From Roseicella aerolata (GTDB lineage: Bacteria > Pseudomonadota > Alphaproteobacteria > Acetobacterales > Acetobacteraceae), in the NCBI RefSeq assembly GCF_020523605.1, contig NZ_JAJAQI010000001.1:124001-188000 (forward strand): a stretch of 64,000 bases of DNA, read 5' to 3'. Position numbers and translations under genes: made by a program. The notes below the pieces were generated by a model, which did not search any database, had not been told where the DNA came from, and saw nothing but the letters and a program-made list of their open reading frames with translations. Shown here one piece after another: positions 9,774-20,968 of the stretch. How positions within the stretch are numbered: the first letter of the stretch is position 1; each line of letters begins with the position of its first letter.

Positions 9774-9817
9774 GCCGGGCTGGACCGTGCCAGGCACCGG
9801 CCCGGCTCAGCCCAGCC
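9763..9817. terminator. long inverted repeat spanning the mscS stop codon
   Basis: A perfect 18-bp inverted repeat: GGCTGGGCTGAGCCGGGC (9763-9780) pairs with GCCCGGCTCAGCCCAGCC (9800-9817) around a 19-base spacer. The TGA stop (9771-9773) lies inside the left arm. It sits between the converging ends of the mscS-like gene and gyrB and probably works in both directions; there is no T tract. Confidence 0.65.
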
Positions 9818-10021
9818 ACCTGATCGCCGCCGCGACCGTTCCCGGTGACTGTCTCACCCTCGGGCCGGCACGCCATCCCATGGCGTGGAGCCGCCACAGC
9901 CCGGTGCTCCGCCGCCGGTCCCTCCGGCCGCCCGCCATGGCGTAGTGTCTGCCGCGCAGCCGCCGCGCCAACCTGGCGCGCGATACGGGCCGGCAGAGGT
10001 CAGGAGGTCTGCCGGTCGTTA

Positions 10022-12490
<2,469 letters not shown>

Positions 12491-12534
12491 TCATCACGGC
12501 GGGAAACACGCCCCAATATAGGGATTCATGGAGC

Positions 12535-13710
12535 TTACGGCACGGGAAAATCTGCGTCCGGAACGAGTGCGCCGGGGGCAGCCCGGAGCGCCTCGGCAAG
12601 GCCGCGAAGGGGGGCGAAGACGCCGGGATCGGTCCCGGTCAGGAAGGCCTGGGCCGGCAGGGCGGCCAGCGCGGCGAAGAGCGCCTCCCGCCTCGGGGCA
12701 TCCAGATGGGCCGCCACCTCGTCCAGCAGCAGGAGGGGGACGAAACCTCGCGCACTCGCGATCAAGGCGGCATGGGCCAGCACCACCGCGACCAGCAGCG
12801 CCTTCTGCTCGCCCGTGGAGCAGAGCGCGGCCGGGATGTCCTTCGGCGCATGGGTGAAGAGCAGGTCGGCCCGGTGCGGCCCGGTCAGGGTGGCCCCCGC
12901 CGCCGCATCCCGGCCGCGGCAGGCCGCCCAGTCGGCCCGCAGCCCATCCTCCACCGCCAGCGCCGGCGCGCTGTCCAGCGCGGCCGAAACCGGGCATTGC
13001 AGGTCCAGCCGCGCCGCCGGGAAGGCCCCGGTGACGCCGCCGGCCAGCGTCGCGTTGAGCCGCGCGGCCAGCCCGCGGCGGGCAGCGGCAACGGCCACGC
13101 CATGCCGGGCCATGGCATCCTCCAGCCCCGCCAGCCAGGCGGGGTCCACCCGCAGCCCCTCCCGCCGTTCCTGGGCGAGGAGCCGGTTCCGCTGCGCCAT
13201 GGCGTTGTCATAGGCGGCCACTTCCCGGGCGTGGTGCGGCTCCAGCGCCCAGACCAGGCGGTCGAGGAAGCGGCGGCGGTCACCGGCACCGTCCTGGAAC
13301 AGCCGGTCCATCTGCGGGGTCAGCCAGACGGCTGCCACCCGCTCCGCCAGCACGGCCTGGGAGCGCACCGGGACGCCGTCCAGCCGGAAGGTGCGGCGTT
13401 CCGGCGGGCCGCCATCCGGGGTGCCGGTGCCGATGTCGAACTCCCCGCCATGGGCGTCCCGGAACCGGCCCGCGGCGGCCCAGGGGAGGGGGGCACCCCC
13501 GGCCTGGCGGCCGAGCTCGGCCGTCTTCGCCCCGCGCAGCCCGCGGCCGGGGCCGAGCAGGCTGATCGCCTCCAGCAGGTTGGTCTTGCCCGCCCCGTTC
13601 GGGCCGGCAACCAGGACGATGCGGCTGCGGAAGGGGACGGTCAGCGCCGGCCAGCTGCGGAAATCCCGCAGCATCAGCCGGGTGAGGGCGAGCGCGGGGG
13701 CCGGCGCCAT
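12535..13710 (-). CDS. recF: DNA replication and repair protein RecF
   Basis: A 391-residue RecF, an SMC-like ATPase that helps RecOR load RecA at single-strand gaps. Walker A is GPNGAGKTNLLEAI near residue 35. The ABC signature region is represented by STGEQKALLVAVVLAHA near residue 300, and Walker B by PLLLLDEVAAHLD near residue 330. Length is at the upper end for the family. It lies between the FYDLN gene (21 bases upstream) and gyrB, all on the minus strand, so co-transcription is likely. Confidence 0.95.
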   Translation of the reverse strand: MAPAPALALTRLMLRDFRSWPALTVPFRSRIVLVAGPNGAGKTNLLEAISLLGPGRGLRGAKTAELGRQAGGAPLPWAAAGRFRDAHGGEFDIGTGTPDGGPPERRTFRLDGVPVRSQAVLAERVAAVWLTPQMDRLFQDGAGDRRRFLDRLVWALEPHHAREVAAYDNAMAQRNRLLAQERREGLRVDPAWLAGLEDAMARHGVAVAAARRGLAARLNATLAGGVTGAFPAARLDLQCPVSAALDSAPALAVEDGLRADWAACRGRDAAAGATLTGPHRADLLFTHAPKDIPAALCSTGEQKALLVAVVLAHAALIASARGFVPLLLLDEVAAHLDAPRREALFAALAALPAQAFLTGTDPGVFAPLRGLAEALRAAPGALVPDADFPVP

Positions 13711-13731
13711 GGTCAGGCGCCGGCTCCGGCC

Positions 13732-14058
13732 TCAGCCTTCCTCGTCGCGGTCGGCCTCGACTTCCAGCTCGTCGCCGATCTGGTCCGCATCATCCTCGAG
13801 CTCCTCGGCGTCCTCGACCGCCTCGTCGCCCTCGACATCTTCCAGCTCCACATCGTCGGCATCCGCCTCCGGCGCGGCGGAGCGCTTCTTCAGCTTCTCG
13901 TCCACCGGCAGGGCGCCGGCGGCGCGGCGCAGGCGCGGCTGCTCGGCCGGCTGTTCGGTGCCGCATTTCGGGCAGATCGCAGGCGCCCGCATCAGGTCGT
14001 AAAATTTCGTGCTGCAGGCGACGCAGACGCGCTTGAGGCCCAGTTCGGGCTTGGCCAT
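13732..14058 (-). CDS. FYDLN acid family protein (TIGR02300-like)
   Basis: A 108-residue protein of the small alphaproteobacterial FYDLN acid family, of unknown function. It starts MAKPELGLKRVC, has a zinc-ribbon-like pair CVAC...CPKC around the diagnostic FYDL(M) segment, and a highly acidic C-terminal half of mostly Glu, Asp, Ala and Val. I chose the ATG at 14058 from that family start; a longer in-frame start at 14214 would add an Arg/Pro-rich extension unlike the family. The fifth signature residue is Met rather than Asn. It is first in the probable FYDLN-recF-gyrB transcript and divergent from aroA. Confidence 0.85.
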   Translation of the reverse strand: MAKPELGLKRVCVACSTKFYDLMRAPAICPKCGTEQPAEQPRLRRAAGALPVDEKLKKRSAAPEADADDVELEDVEGDEAVEDAEELEDDADQIGDELEVEADRDEEG

Positions 14059-14228
14059 GGGGGTGAAGCCTCGCAGATTCGCTGACGCCCGCGCCCGGAC
14101 CCGCTTGGGATCCCGGCGCGGGAACAGGGCGACCACCCCGCGCGCCCCCGGCGGCGCGGCGGCGCATGGGTGGCCAAAAAACGGTCTGGCCGATTGCCAC
14201 GCGGCATCGCCCATGTCAAACGCGCCGC

Positions 14229-15578
14229 ATGGCCCACCCCGCCGCCCTGCAACCGCTGCGTGCCGCGGCGCCCGCCCATGGGCTCTCCGGCCGCCATCCC
14301 GTCCCCGGCGACAAGTCGATCAGCCACCGCGCCCTGATGTTCGGCGCGCTGGCCGTCGGCACCACCGAGATCACCGGCCTGCTGGAGGGCGAGGACGTGC
14401 TCCGCACGGCCGGCGCGATGCGGGCGCTGGGGGCGGAGGTGGAGCATCTGGCCCCCGGATCCTGGCGCGTGGCAGGCCGCGGCGTGGGCGGGCTGGTGGA
14501 GCCGGCCGATGTGCTGGACATGGGCAATTCCGGCACCGCCGCCCGGCTGCTCTGCGGGCTGCTGGCGGGCCACCCGATCTTCGCGGTGATGACCGGCGAC
14601 GCCTCCCTCCGGAAGCGGCCGATGAAGCGGGTGACGGAGCCGCTCTCGGCCACCGGTGCGTCCTTCTGGACGCGGGAGGGGGGGCGGCTGCCGCTCGCGG
14701 TCCGCGGCGCCACGGAGGCGCTGCCGCTCGACTACACCCTGCCGGTCGCCTCCGCCCAGGTGAAATCGGCCTGCCTGCTGGCCGGGCTCTGCGCCCGCGG
14801 GACCACACGGGTGATCGAGCCGGAGCGGACCCGCGACCATACCGAGAACATGCTGCGGCATTTCGGCGCGACGGTCCGGGTGGAGGACCTGACGCAGGGG
14901 AGGCTGATCGAGCTAGAAGGCCAGCCGGAGCTGACGGCGGCCCCCATTCTCGTGCCCGGCGACCCCTCCTCCGCCGCCTTCCTGCTGGTGGCGGCGCTGC
15001 TGGTCCCCGGCTCGCGCGTCACCGTGGAGAATGTGGGGCTCAACCCCCTCCGTACCGGCCTCTTCACGACCCTGCGCGAAATGGGCGCCCGGCTGGTTGT
15101 GGAGAATGCCCGCGTCGCGGGCGGCGAGCCGGTGGGCGACATCACCGCCGAATACGGCCCGCTCCACGCCGTGGAGGTGCCGCCCGGCCGCGCCCCCTCC
15201 ATGATCGACGAATACCCGATCCTCGCCGTTGCCGCGGCGGCGGCAGAGGGCGAGACGCGGATGCGCGGCCTCGCGGAGCTGCGGGTGAAGGAGAGCGACC
15301 GGCTGGCCGCCACCGCCGCCCTGCTGGCGGCGAACGGCATCGCGGCGCGGATCGAGGGCGACGACCTGCTGGTGCAGGGCACCGGCGGCGCCATCCCGGG
15401 CGGCGGGACGGTGGCGACCCATATGGACCACCGCCTGGCGATGAGCGCGCTGGTCATGGGCCTCGCCGCGCGCTCCCCGGTTGCGGTGGACGATGCCGCC
15501 TTCATCGAGACCAGCTTCCCCGGCTTCTCCGCCCTGATGAACCGCGCCGCCGGCGGCGCGGCGATCGGCCCGGCATGA
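14229..15578 (+). CDS. aroA: 3-phosphoshikimate 1-carboxyvinyltransferase (EPSP synthase)
   Basis: A 449-residue EPSP synthase, the sixth step of the shikimate pathway, joining PEP to shikimate-3-phosphate. It shows PGDKSISHRALMFGALA near the N-terminus, SAQVKSACLLAGL in the middle and RVKESDRL near the C-terminus. Several motifs (GDKS, SAQVK, RDHTE) resemble the class II type of CP4 EPSPS, but the glyphosate-contact segment reads GNSGTAAR with Gly, not the Ala seen in CP4. ATG 14229 is chosen on family length. The stop overlaps a 20-codon ORF leading to cmk. Confidence 0.96.
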   Translation: MAHPAALQPLRAAAPAHGLSGRHPVPGDKSISHRALMFGALAVGTTEITGLLEGEDVLRTAGAMRALGAEVEHLAPGSWRVAGRGVGGLVEPADVLDMGNSGTAARLLCGLLAGHPIFAVMTGDASLRKRPMKRVTEPLSATGASFWTREGGRLPLAVRGATEALPLDYTLPVASAQVKSACLLAGLCARGTTRVIEPERTRDHTENMLRHFGATVRVEDLTQGRLIELEGQPELTAAPILVPGDPSSAAFLLVAALLVPGSRVTVENVGLNPLRTGLFTTLREMGARLVVENARVAGGEPVGDITAEYGPLHAVEVPPGRAPSMIDEYPILAVAAAAAEGETRMRGLAELRVKESDRLAATAALLAANGIAARIEGDDLLVQGTGGAIPGGGTVATHMDHRLAMSALVMGLAARSPVAVDDAAFIETSFPGFSALMNRAAGGAAIGPA

Positions 15579-15637
15579 GCGGCATCGACCGGATCGCGGG
15601 CGGGGCCGGGCGCGCGAGCGGCCGGGGGCCCGCGTGA
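15575..15637 (+). CDS. 20-codon ORF bridging aroA and cmk (possible coupling peptide)
   Basis: The ATG overlaps the aroA stop as ATGA (15575-15578), and its own TGA (15635-15637) overlaps the cmk GTG as GTGA. The encoded peptide, MSGIDRIAGGAGRASGRGPA, is Gly/Ala/Arg-rich and resembles nothing I know. The arrangement would let ribosomes finishing aroA re-initiate here and again at cmk. It may be translational filler rather than a functional peptide. Confidence 0.35.
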   Translation: MSGIDRIAGGAGRASGRGPA

Positions 15638-16293
15638 TCCCGACCGACAGGCCCATGGTGATCGCGGTGGACGGCCCGGCCGCGGCGGGCAAGGGCACGC
15701 TGGCCCGCCGCCTCGCCGCCGCGCTGGGGCTGCCCTATCTCGATACCGGGCTGCTCTACCGCGCCACCGGGCGCCGCGTGCTGGATGCAGGCGCCGATCC
15801 GAGGGACCCGGAGGCGGCCGCGGCCGCGGCGCGCAACCTGACCCCGGCGGACCTGGCCCGCTCCGACCTGCGCGGGCCGGAGGCGGACATGGCCGCCAGC
15901 GCCGTCGCCGCCATTCCCGCGGTGCGGGCCGCCCTGCTGGACTGGCAGCGGGAATTCGGCCGCCGGCACGGCGCCGTGCTGGATGGCCGCGACATCGGCA
16001 CGGTGGTCTTCCCCGAGGCCCCGGTGAAGCTCTTCGTCACGGCGAGCGCGGAGGAGCGCGCCCGCCGCCGCTTCCTGGAATTGCAGGGCCGCGGCACCGC
16101 CGCCGACCCGGCGCAGGTGCTGGCCGAACTGCAGGCGCGGGATGCGCAGGACCGCCAGCGCGCGGTCGCCCCGCTGGTCCCGGCCGCCGATGCCGCCGTT
16201 CTCGACACCACGGAGCTGGACGCGGAGGCCGCCTTCGCCGCCGCCATGGCGCTGCTCCGGGAACGACTGGGCGAACTTCCCGCAGCGCAATAA
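15634..16293 (+). CDS. cmk: cytidylate kinase
   Basis: A 219-residue CMP/dCMP kinase. The P-loop AVDGPAAAGKGTLARRLA lies near residues 11-28, followed by the CMP-binding LPYLDTGLLYRATG. LDGRDIGTVVFPEA, in the middle, is the diagnostic Cmk segment, and the lid-like RDAQDRQRAVAPL lies near the C-terminus. The GTG at 15634 overlaps the stop of the 20-codon ORF; an internal ATG at 15655 directly before the P-loop is a good alternative. aroA-cmk-rpsA is a widely conserved order. Confidence 0.95.
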   Translation: MIPTDRPMVIAVDGPAAAGKGTLARRLAAALGLPYLDTGLLYRATGRRVLDAGADPRDPEAAAAAARNLTPADLARSDLRGPEADMAASAVAAIPAVRAALLDWQREFGRRHGAVLDGRDIGTVVFPEAPVKLFVTASAEERARRRFLELQGRGTAADPAQVLAELQARDAQDRQRAVAPLVPAADAAVLDTTELDAEAAFAAAMALLRERLGELPAAQ

Positions 16294-16612
16294 CCCTTTG
16301 GGCGACGCCGCGTGATTCCCCTTGACGCCCATGGGCCAAAGGCTTAGCCAAGCTCGGCTGCGTGCCTGAGGGGGGCCGCGGCGTTCGTGTTCCGGGGGGC
16401 GGCATGCCGGCCTGCCCGTGGGACGGACCGGTAACGGGCGGGCCGATACGCCGCCTCTGCACAGGGTCGCCGGACGCCTTGGCCGCTCCCGCTGCGGGAG
16501 GGCAGGTGTCGGACCAAGTCGTGCCCGTCCTCCCAGGCATCGGCCCGGGACCGCGTCGGGGGCGCAGGGCGCTTGCCTGCTTTCCGCAGGCTTCCCAGGA
16601 ACAGACCGCTAC
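16294..16612 (+). promoter_or_regulatory. rpsA leader region with candidate promoter
   Basis: 319 bases without a gene. A sigma70-like pair is seen: TTGACG (16322-16327) and TAGCCA (16345-16350) with a 17-base spacer. The -35 is good and the -10 weak. It would give rpsA a leader of about 250 nt, which contains a small hairpin CTCCCG/CGGGAG (16486-16500). A leader of this length would leave room for the S1 autoregulation known in other bacteria, but that is inference. Confidence 0.4.
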
Positions 16613-18331
16613 ATGGCAACCGCCACCAGCCTCGCCCAGGATGCGGGGTCCGAGGACTTCGCCGCACTGCTCGATGCCACGCTCGGCGCCGATACCGGCT
16701 TCGCCGGCTCGGTCGTCTCCGGCCGCGTGATCCGCATCGATGACGACTACGCCGTCGTGGATGTGGGGCTGAAGAGCGAGGGGCGCGTGCCCCTCAAGGA
16801 ATTCGCGCCGCAGGGCCAGAAGCCCGAGGTGAAGCCCGGCGACGTCGTCGAGCTCTTCGTCGAGCGCTACGAGGACCGGGACGGCTCCATCGTCCTGTCG
16901 CGCGAGAAGGCGCGGCGCGAGGAGGCCTGGACCAACCTCGAGAAGGCCTACCAGGCGCAGCAGCGCGTCAACGGCACCATCTTCGGCCGGGTGAAGGGTG
17001 GCTTCACCGTCGATCTCGGCGGCGCCGTGGCCTTCCTCCCCGGCTCCCAGGTCGATATCCGCCCCGTGCGCGATGTCGGCCCGCTGATGGGCAGCCCGCA
17101 GCCCTTCCAGATCCTCAAGATGGACCGCGCCCGCGGCAACATCGTGGTGTCGCGCCGCGCGGTGCTCGAGGAGACCCGGGCGGAGCAGCGCAGCGAGCTC
17201 ATCCAGGGCCTGAAGGAGGGCATGGTCCTCGACGGCGTGGTCAAGAACATCACCGATTACGGTGCGTTCGTGGACCTCGGCGGCGTGGACGGCCTGCTGC
17301 ACGTCACCGACATCGCCTGGCGCCGCATCAACCACCCGTCCGAGGCGCTGACCATCGGCCAGCCGGTGAAGGTGCAGGTCATCCGCTTCAACAGCGAGAC
17401 CCAGCGCATCAGCCTCGGCATGAAGCAGCTGATGGCCGACCCGTGGGATGGCGTCGCCATCAAGTACCCGGTCAATGCCAAGTTCAGCGGCCGCGTCACC
17501 AACATCACCGACTACGGCGCCTTCGTGGAGCTGGAGCCGGGGGTCGAGGGCCTGGTCCATGTCTCCGAGATGAGCTGGACCAAGAAGAACGTCCATCCCG
17601 GCAAGATCGTCGCCACCTCGCAGGAGGTCGACGTGATGATCCTGGACGTGGACGAGCCGAAGCGCCGCATCTCGCTCGGCCTCAAGCAGGCCCAGGGCAA
17701 CCCCTGGGAGTTGTTCCTCGAGGCCCATCCGCCGGGCTCCGAGGTCGAGGGCGAGATCCGCAACATCACCGAGTTCGGCCTCTTCATCGGCATCGGCCCG
17801 GATATCGACGGCATGGTCCACATGTCCGACATCTCCTGGGACGAGCCGGGCGAGCAGGCGATGACGCGCTACAACAAGGGCGACGTCGTCAAGGCGAAGG
17901 TGCTGGACGTCGATGTCGAGAAGGAGCGCATCTCGCTCGGCATCAAGCAGCTCCAGGCCGACCCGGCCGCCGAGGTGCTGGACAAGGTCCGCAAGGGCGA
18001 CATCGTCACCTGCGTGGTCACCCAGGTGCAGGCCAACGGCATCGAGGTGAAGGTCGAGGACGTGCTGACCGGCTTCATCCGCCGGGCCGAGCTGGCGCGT
18101 GACCGCGGCGACCAGCGCCCCGACAAGTTCGCCGTCGGCGAGAAGGTCGATGCCAAGGTCGTGGCCGTGGACCGCGCCGCCCGCCGCCTCTCCCTGACCA
18201 TCAAGGGCAAGGAGATCGAGGAGGAGCGCGAGGCGATGAAGGAGTATGGCTCGACCGACTCCGGCGCGTCGCTGGGCGACATCCTCGGCGCGGCGATCCG
18301 CCGCCGCCGCGAGATGGCCGGCGAGGAGTAG
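16613..18331 (+). CDS. rpsA: 30S ribosomal protein S1
   Basis: A 572-residue S1 with about six S1/OB domains, which hold mRNA on the 30S subunit for initiation. Domain starts are visible as repeated motifs: SGRVIRIDDDYAVVDVGLKS, NGTIFGRVKGGFTVDLGGA, DGVVKNITDYGAFVDLGGV, SGRVTNITDYGAFVELEPG, EGEIRNITEFGLFIGIG and a last domain with VEVKVEDVLTGFIRRAEL-like features. ATG 16613 gives the standard alphaproteobacterial length. A strong intrinsic terminator follows. Confidence 0.97.
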   Translation: MATATSLAQDAGSEDFAALLDATLGADTGFAGSVVSGRVIRIDDDYAVVDVGLKSEGRVPLKEFAPQGQKPEVKPGDVVELFVERYEDRDGSIVLSREKARREEAWTNLEKAYQAQQRVNGTIFGRVKGGFTVDLGGAVAFLPGSQVDIRPVRDVGPLMGSPQPFQILKMDRARGNIVVSRRAVLEETRAEQRSELIQGLKEGMVLDGVVKNITDYGAFVDLGGVDGLLHVTDIAWRRINHPSEALTIGQPVKVQVIRFNSETQRISLGMKQLMADPWDGVAIKYPVNAKFSGRVTNITDYGAFVELEPGVEGLVHVSEMSWTKKNVHPGKIVATSQEVDVMILDVDEPKRRISLGLKQAQGNPWELFLEAHPPGSEVEGEIRNITEFGLFIGIGPDIDGMVHMSDISWDEPGEQAMTRYNKGDVVKAKVLDVDVEKERISLGIKQLQADPAAEVLDKVRKGDIVTCVVTQVQANGIEVKVEDVLTGFIRRAELARDRGDQRPDKFAVGEKVDAKVVAVDRAARRLSLTIKGKEIEEEREAMKEYGSTDSGASLGDILGAAIRRRREMAGEE

Positions 18332-18364
18332 GATCCGGCCCTTCCGGGCCGGGCCATCGAAGGG

Positions 18365-18396
18365 GGGAGCGGGCCGCGAGGTCCGCTCCCTTTTTT
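18365..18396 (+). terminator. rho-independent terminator of rpsA
   Basis: An 11-bp stem, GGGAGCGGGCC (18365-18375) with GGTCCGCTCCC (18380-18390) including one G-T pair, a GCGA tetraloop and six T residues (18391-18396). A textbook intrinsic terminator 33 bases after the rpsA stop. Confidence 0.92.
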
Positions 18397-18468
18397 CATG
18401 CCCGGAGCGTCGATCCGCGCCGAAGGCGAGACCGGCCGCCTGGGGTCGACGCGCCAGGGGCGATCGGC

Positions 18469-18798
18469 TCAGCGGGTCGGGGCGCCGATGCCCGGGGCGC
18501 GGGTGATGCCGCCGACACCCGGGCTGACCTCGACCGGCGCGCCGGCGCCCGTGCCGCCCGTGCCGCCTGTCGGGGCGCGCTGGATGCCGGCGGCGCCCGG
18601 GCTCACATCGGTCACGGTCGGGTTCTGCATGGCGCGGCTGCGGTCCTGCTGAATGTTTTGCAACTGCTGCTGGCGCAGCAGGGACTCGGCCGTGCCGGTC
18701 GGCTGTGTGGCGAGCGGGCCGGTCTGCCGCGACGGCTCGCAGGCCGCCAGGCCGAGCACGACGAGGGCAAGCCCCCCAAGCCTGCAGGTGGAATTCAT
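18469..18798 (-). CDS. small putative lipoprotein
   Basis: A 109-residue protein with a lipoprotein signal peptide: hydrophobic core GGLALVVLGLAAC with the lipobox Cys at residue 20. The mature part is Gln-rich (LLRQQQLQNIQQD), then Gly/Pro/Thr-rich, and ends in two imperfect copies of a short repeat (DVSPGAAGIQRAP and EVSPGVGGITRAP). Likely anchored in the membrane facing the periplasm. No family recognised. It converges on rpsA and is divergent from sppA; the 217-base spacer to sppA presumably holds both promoters. Confidence 0.72.
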   Translation of the reverse strand: MNSTCRLGGLALVVLGLAACEPSRQTGPLATQPTGTAESLLRQQQLQNIQQDRSRAMQNPTVTDVSPGAAGIQRAPTGGTGGTGAGAPVEVSPGVGGITRAPGIGAPTR

Positions 18799-19015
18799 CT
18801 CGCGCTGCTCCCTTCTGTTCCGCCGGAATCGGTCCCCCGGCATTCCGGAGATGCCGCGCGCAACGATTTGTGCCCTCCGCCCGGCGGTCTGGACGGGAGG
18901 CAGGGCCCGGAGGGCATCAGCCGTCCCCGGTGCCTCCGGCCGGCGTCGCGGACCGGCCAGGCCACTGGCGCGGGCGATTCCCAACCCCAACATCCGGTCC
19001 AACCCGGAGCATGGC

Positions 19016-19930
19016 ATGGCCCTCGAAACCGACCTCCTCATCGACCGCCGGCGCCTCAAGCGCCGCCTCGCCCTCTGGCGCGCCTTCGCCGTGCTGCTGC
19101 TGCTCGCCGGCGCGCTGGCCTGGCTGGCGGATGGCGGGCTGCCGGACCGCCTCGGCCGCGGCCATGTCGTCCGCCTGCCGGTCGAGGGCTTCATCTCCGA
19201 CGACCGGCGCCTGGCGGAGGCGATCGACAAGCTCGCGAAGCAGGATTCCGCCCGGGCGGTGATCGTCTCCATCGACAGCCCGGGCGGCAGCGTCGGCGGC
19301 GGGGAGATGCTGCACGATGCGCTGGTGAGGCTGCGGGAGAAGAAGCCGGTCGTCGCCGTCCTGCGCGGCACCGCGGCCTCGGCCGGCTACATGACGGCCA
19401 TCGCGGCGGAGCGGGTCTTCGCGCGCGACTCGACCGTCACCGGCTCGATCGGCGTGCTGCTGCAGACGCCCGATGTCTCCGAACTGCTGGCGCGGCTCGG
19501 CCTGCGGGTGGAGACCATCCGCTCGGGCGCGCTGAAGGACCAGCCGAGCCCCTTCCACCCCCTCTCGCCCGAGGGAAGGGCGGAGCTGGAGCGGGTGATC
19601 CGCGACATGCACGACCAGTTCGTCGGCATGGTGGTCGCCGGCCGGCGGATGCCGGAGGAGCGGGTGCGGGCCTTGGCCGATGGCCGCGTCTTCACCGGCC
19701 GGCAGGCGCTGGCCGCCGGGCTGGTGGACGCGATCGGCGGCGAGCGGGAGGCGCGGGCCTGGCTGGCGGCCGAGAAGCAGGTGCCGGAGGACCTGCCGGT
19801 GCGTGACCTGGAACTGCGGGGCGCTGCCGAGCGGCTGATCGGCGCGGCCTGGAACGGGCTGGCGAAAACCCTTGTTTCAGAATGGCTTGGCGTTGACGGT
19901 TTCCGACTGCTCTGGCAGCCTTCGCGCTGA
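19016..19930 (+). CDS. sppA: signal peptide peptidase SppA (short form)
   Basis: A 304-residue membrane-anchored serine peptidase of family S49, which degrades remnant signal peptides. An N-terminal transmembrane helix lies at about residues 20-38. The catalytic Ser is in GTAASAGYM (Ser122) and the general-base Lys in [11 protein letters not shown] (Lys174), the Ser-Lys dyad of Spp[12 protein letters not shown] (88-98) forms the oxyanion-hole region. ATG 19016 is used; an out-of-frame ATG precedes it by five bases. It is followed 46 bases later by ihfB, the usual alphaproteobacterial neighbour. Confidence 0.93.
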   Translation: MALETDLLIDRRRLKRRLALWRAFAVLLLLAGALAWLADGGLPDRLGRGHVVRLPVEGFISDDRRLAEAIDKLAKQDSARAVIVSIDSPGGSVGGGEMLHDALVRLREKKPVVAVLRGTAASAGYMTAIAAERVFARDSTVTGSIGVLLQTPDVSELLARLGLRVETIRSGALKDQPSPFHPLSPEGRAELERVIRDMHDQFVGMVVAGRRMPEERVRALADGRVFTGRQALAAGLVDAIGGEREARAWLAAEKQVPEDLPVRDLELRGAAERLIGAAWNGLAKTLVSEWLGVDGFRLLWQPSR

Positions 19931-19976
19931 GCCCTGGCGAGCGCTTGGGTCTGGCCCCTCCCCGGGATTCGCGGTG

Positions 19977-20303
19977 ATGACGAAAAGCGAGCTGATCGCC
20001 CAGCTGGCGGCGGAGAACCCCCATCTCCGCCAGCCCGATATCGAACTGATCGTGGCAACGATCTTCGATGAGATCACCGCCGCGCTGGCGCGCGGCGACC
20101 GGGTGGAGCTGCGCGGCTTCGGCGCCTTCTCGGCCAAGAAGCGGGAGGCCCGGACGGGCCGCAACCCGCGCACCGGCGCCGCGGTGCCGGTGGCCGGCAA
20201 GGCGGTGCCCTATTTCAAGCCGGGCAAGGAGCTGCGCGAGCGGGTGAATGGCGGCGAGCCGCAGCCGACGGGGCGGCCGGCGCGGGCGAAGGTGGAGGCC
20301 TGA
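19977..20303 (+). CDS. ihfB: integration host factor subunit beta
   Basis: A 108-residue DNA-bending protein of the HU/IHF family. It starts [17 protein letters not shown] and shows the family signature [19 protein letters not shown]-like stretch, with the beta-arm [18 protein letters not shown] that inserts into the minor groove. It forms a heterodimer with IhfA, encoded elsewhere. ATG 19977 is chosen from the typical IhfB start; a GTG directly precedes it. The short C-terminal tail beyond the core is Ala/Arg-rich. Confidence 0.95.
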   Translation: MTKSELIAQLAAENPHLRQPDIELIVATIFDEITAALARGDRVELRGFGAFSAKKREARTGRNPRTGAAVPVAGKAVPYFKPGKELRERVNGGEPQPTGRPARAKVEA

Positions 20304-20622
20304 CGCAGACCGCCCCGGGCGTGAATGCCCAGGCGCATGCCCGGCGGCGTGCCTGTCCCGTCGCCGCAGGATGCGGTCCGGGGGCGGGCACGGGCTCCAT
20401 CGGGCGGTCGCAGGCAGCCAAGCCACGCCGGCGAATCGATCCCCGCTCCGGGTTCCGGTCGAGCGACGGATCGATCCTCCCCTGACCCGTCCCGGGGAAT
20501 TGGCGGCCCTGCCTCCGTGTTGACGGGGCTTTGGGGCGGCAGCGCCCTTCGCAGGCCATTTCCTTATGCGGCCCCCGGTTGTAGGCATGGCCGACCCGCC
20601 CCGTTCGACGGAAGGACCCCCG
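20304..20622. other. 319-base intergenic region, no gene seen
   Basis: Spacer between ihfB and lapA. It holds no supported open frame. A TTGACG hexamer occurs near 20519 but has no acceptable -10 partner, so the promoter of the lapA-pyrF-trpF group is not pinned down. The sequence around 20440-20480 has partial GATCGAT/ATCGATC symmetry without a strong stem. Confidence 0.4.
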
Positions 20623-20964
20623 ATGCGCTGGATCCTGCTTCTGCCGCTGCTCCTCCTGCTGGTGCTGTTCGGCCTGTCGAACAAGGAGGAGGTCTCGCTC
20701 CGCCTCTGGCCCTTCGACCTGGCCTGGGTCGCGCCGCTCTCGGTCGCGGTGCTGGTGATCGGCGCCGTCTGCTTCCTGCTGGGCGCTGCCATCACCTGGG
20801 CGGCCGGCCTGTCGGATCGCCGCCATGCCCGGCGGATGGAGGAGGCGGCGCGGGTGATGGAGGCGGAGCTGGCGGAGCATCGCGCCGCCGCGGCGAAGCG
20901 CGTCGGCCCCGTGCCGCCCCGGGCCGGGACCAATCTGGTGCCGATGCACCGCTCGGCGGCGTGA
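20623..20964 (+). CDS. lapA: LapA-domain (DUF1049) membrane protein
   Basis: A 113-residue membrane protein with two N-terminal helices (residues 3-18 and 40-64) and a charged Ala/Arg/Glu-rich coiled-coil-like cytoplasmic tail. This layout, and the position between ihfB and pyrF/trpF, fits the LapA (lipopolysaccharide assembly protein A, DUF1049) family. ATG 20623 is preceded by GAAGGA eight bases upstream. Whether it works with a LapB partner in LPS control, as in E. coli, cannot be said; no lapB is in the window. Confidence 0.8.
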   Translation: MRWILLLPLLLLLVLFGLSNKEEVSLRLWPFDLAWVAPLSVAVLVIGAVCFLLGAAITWAAGLSDRRHARRMEEAARVMEAELAEHRAAAAKRVGPVPPRAGTNLVPMHRSAA

Positions 20965-20968
20965 CCGC

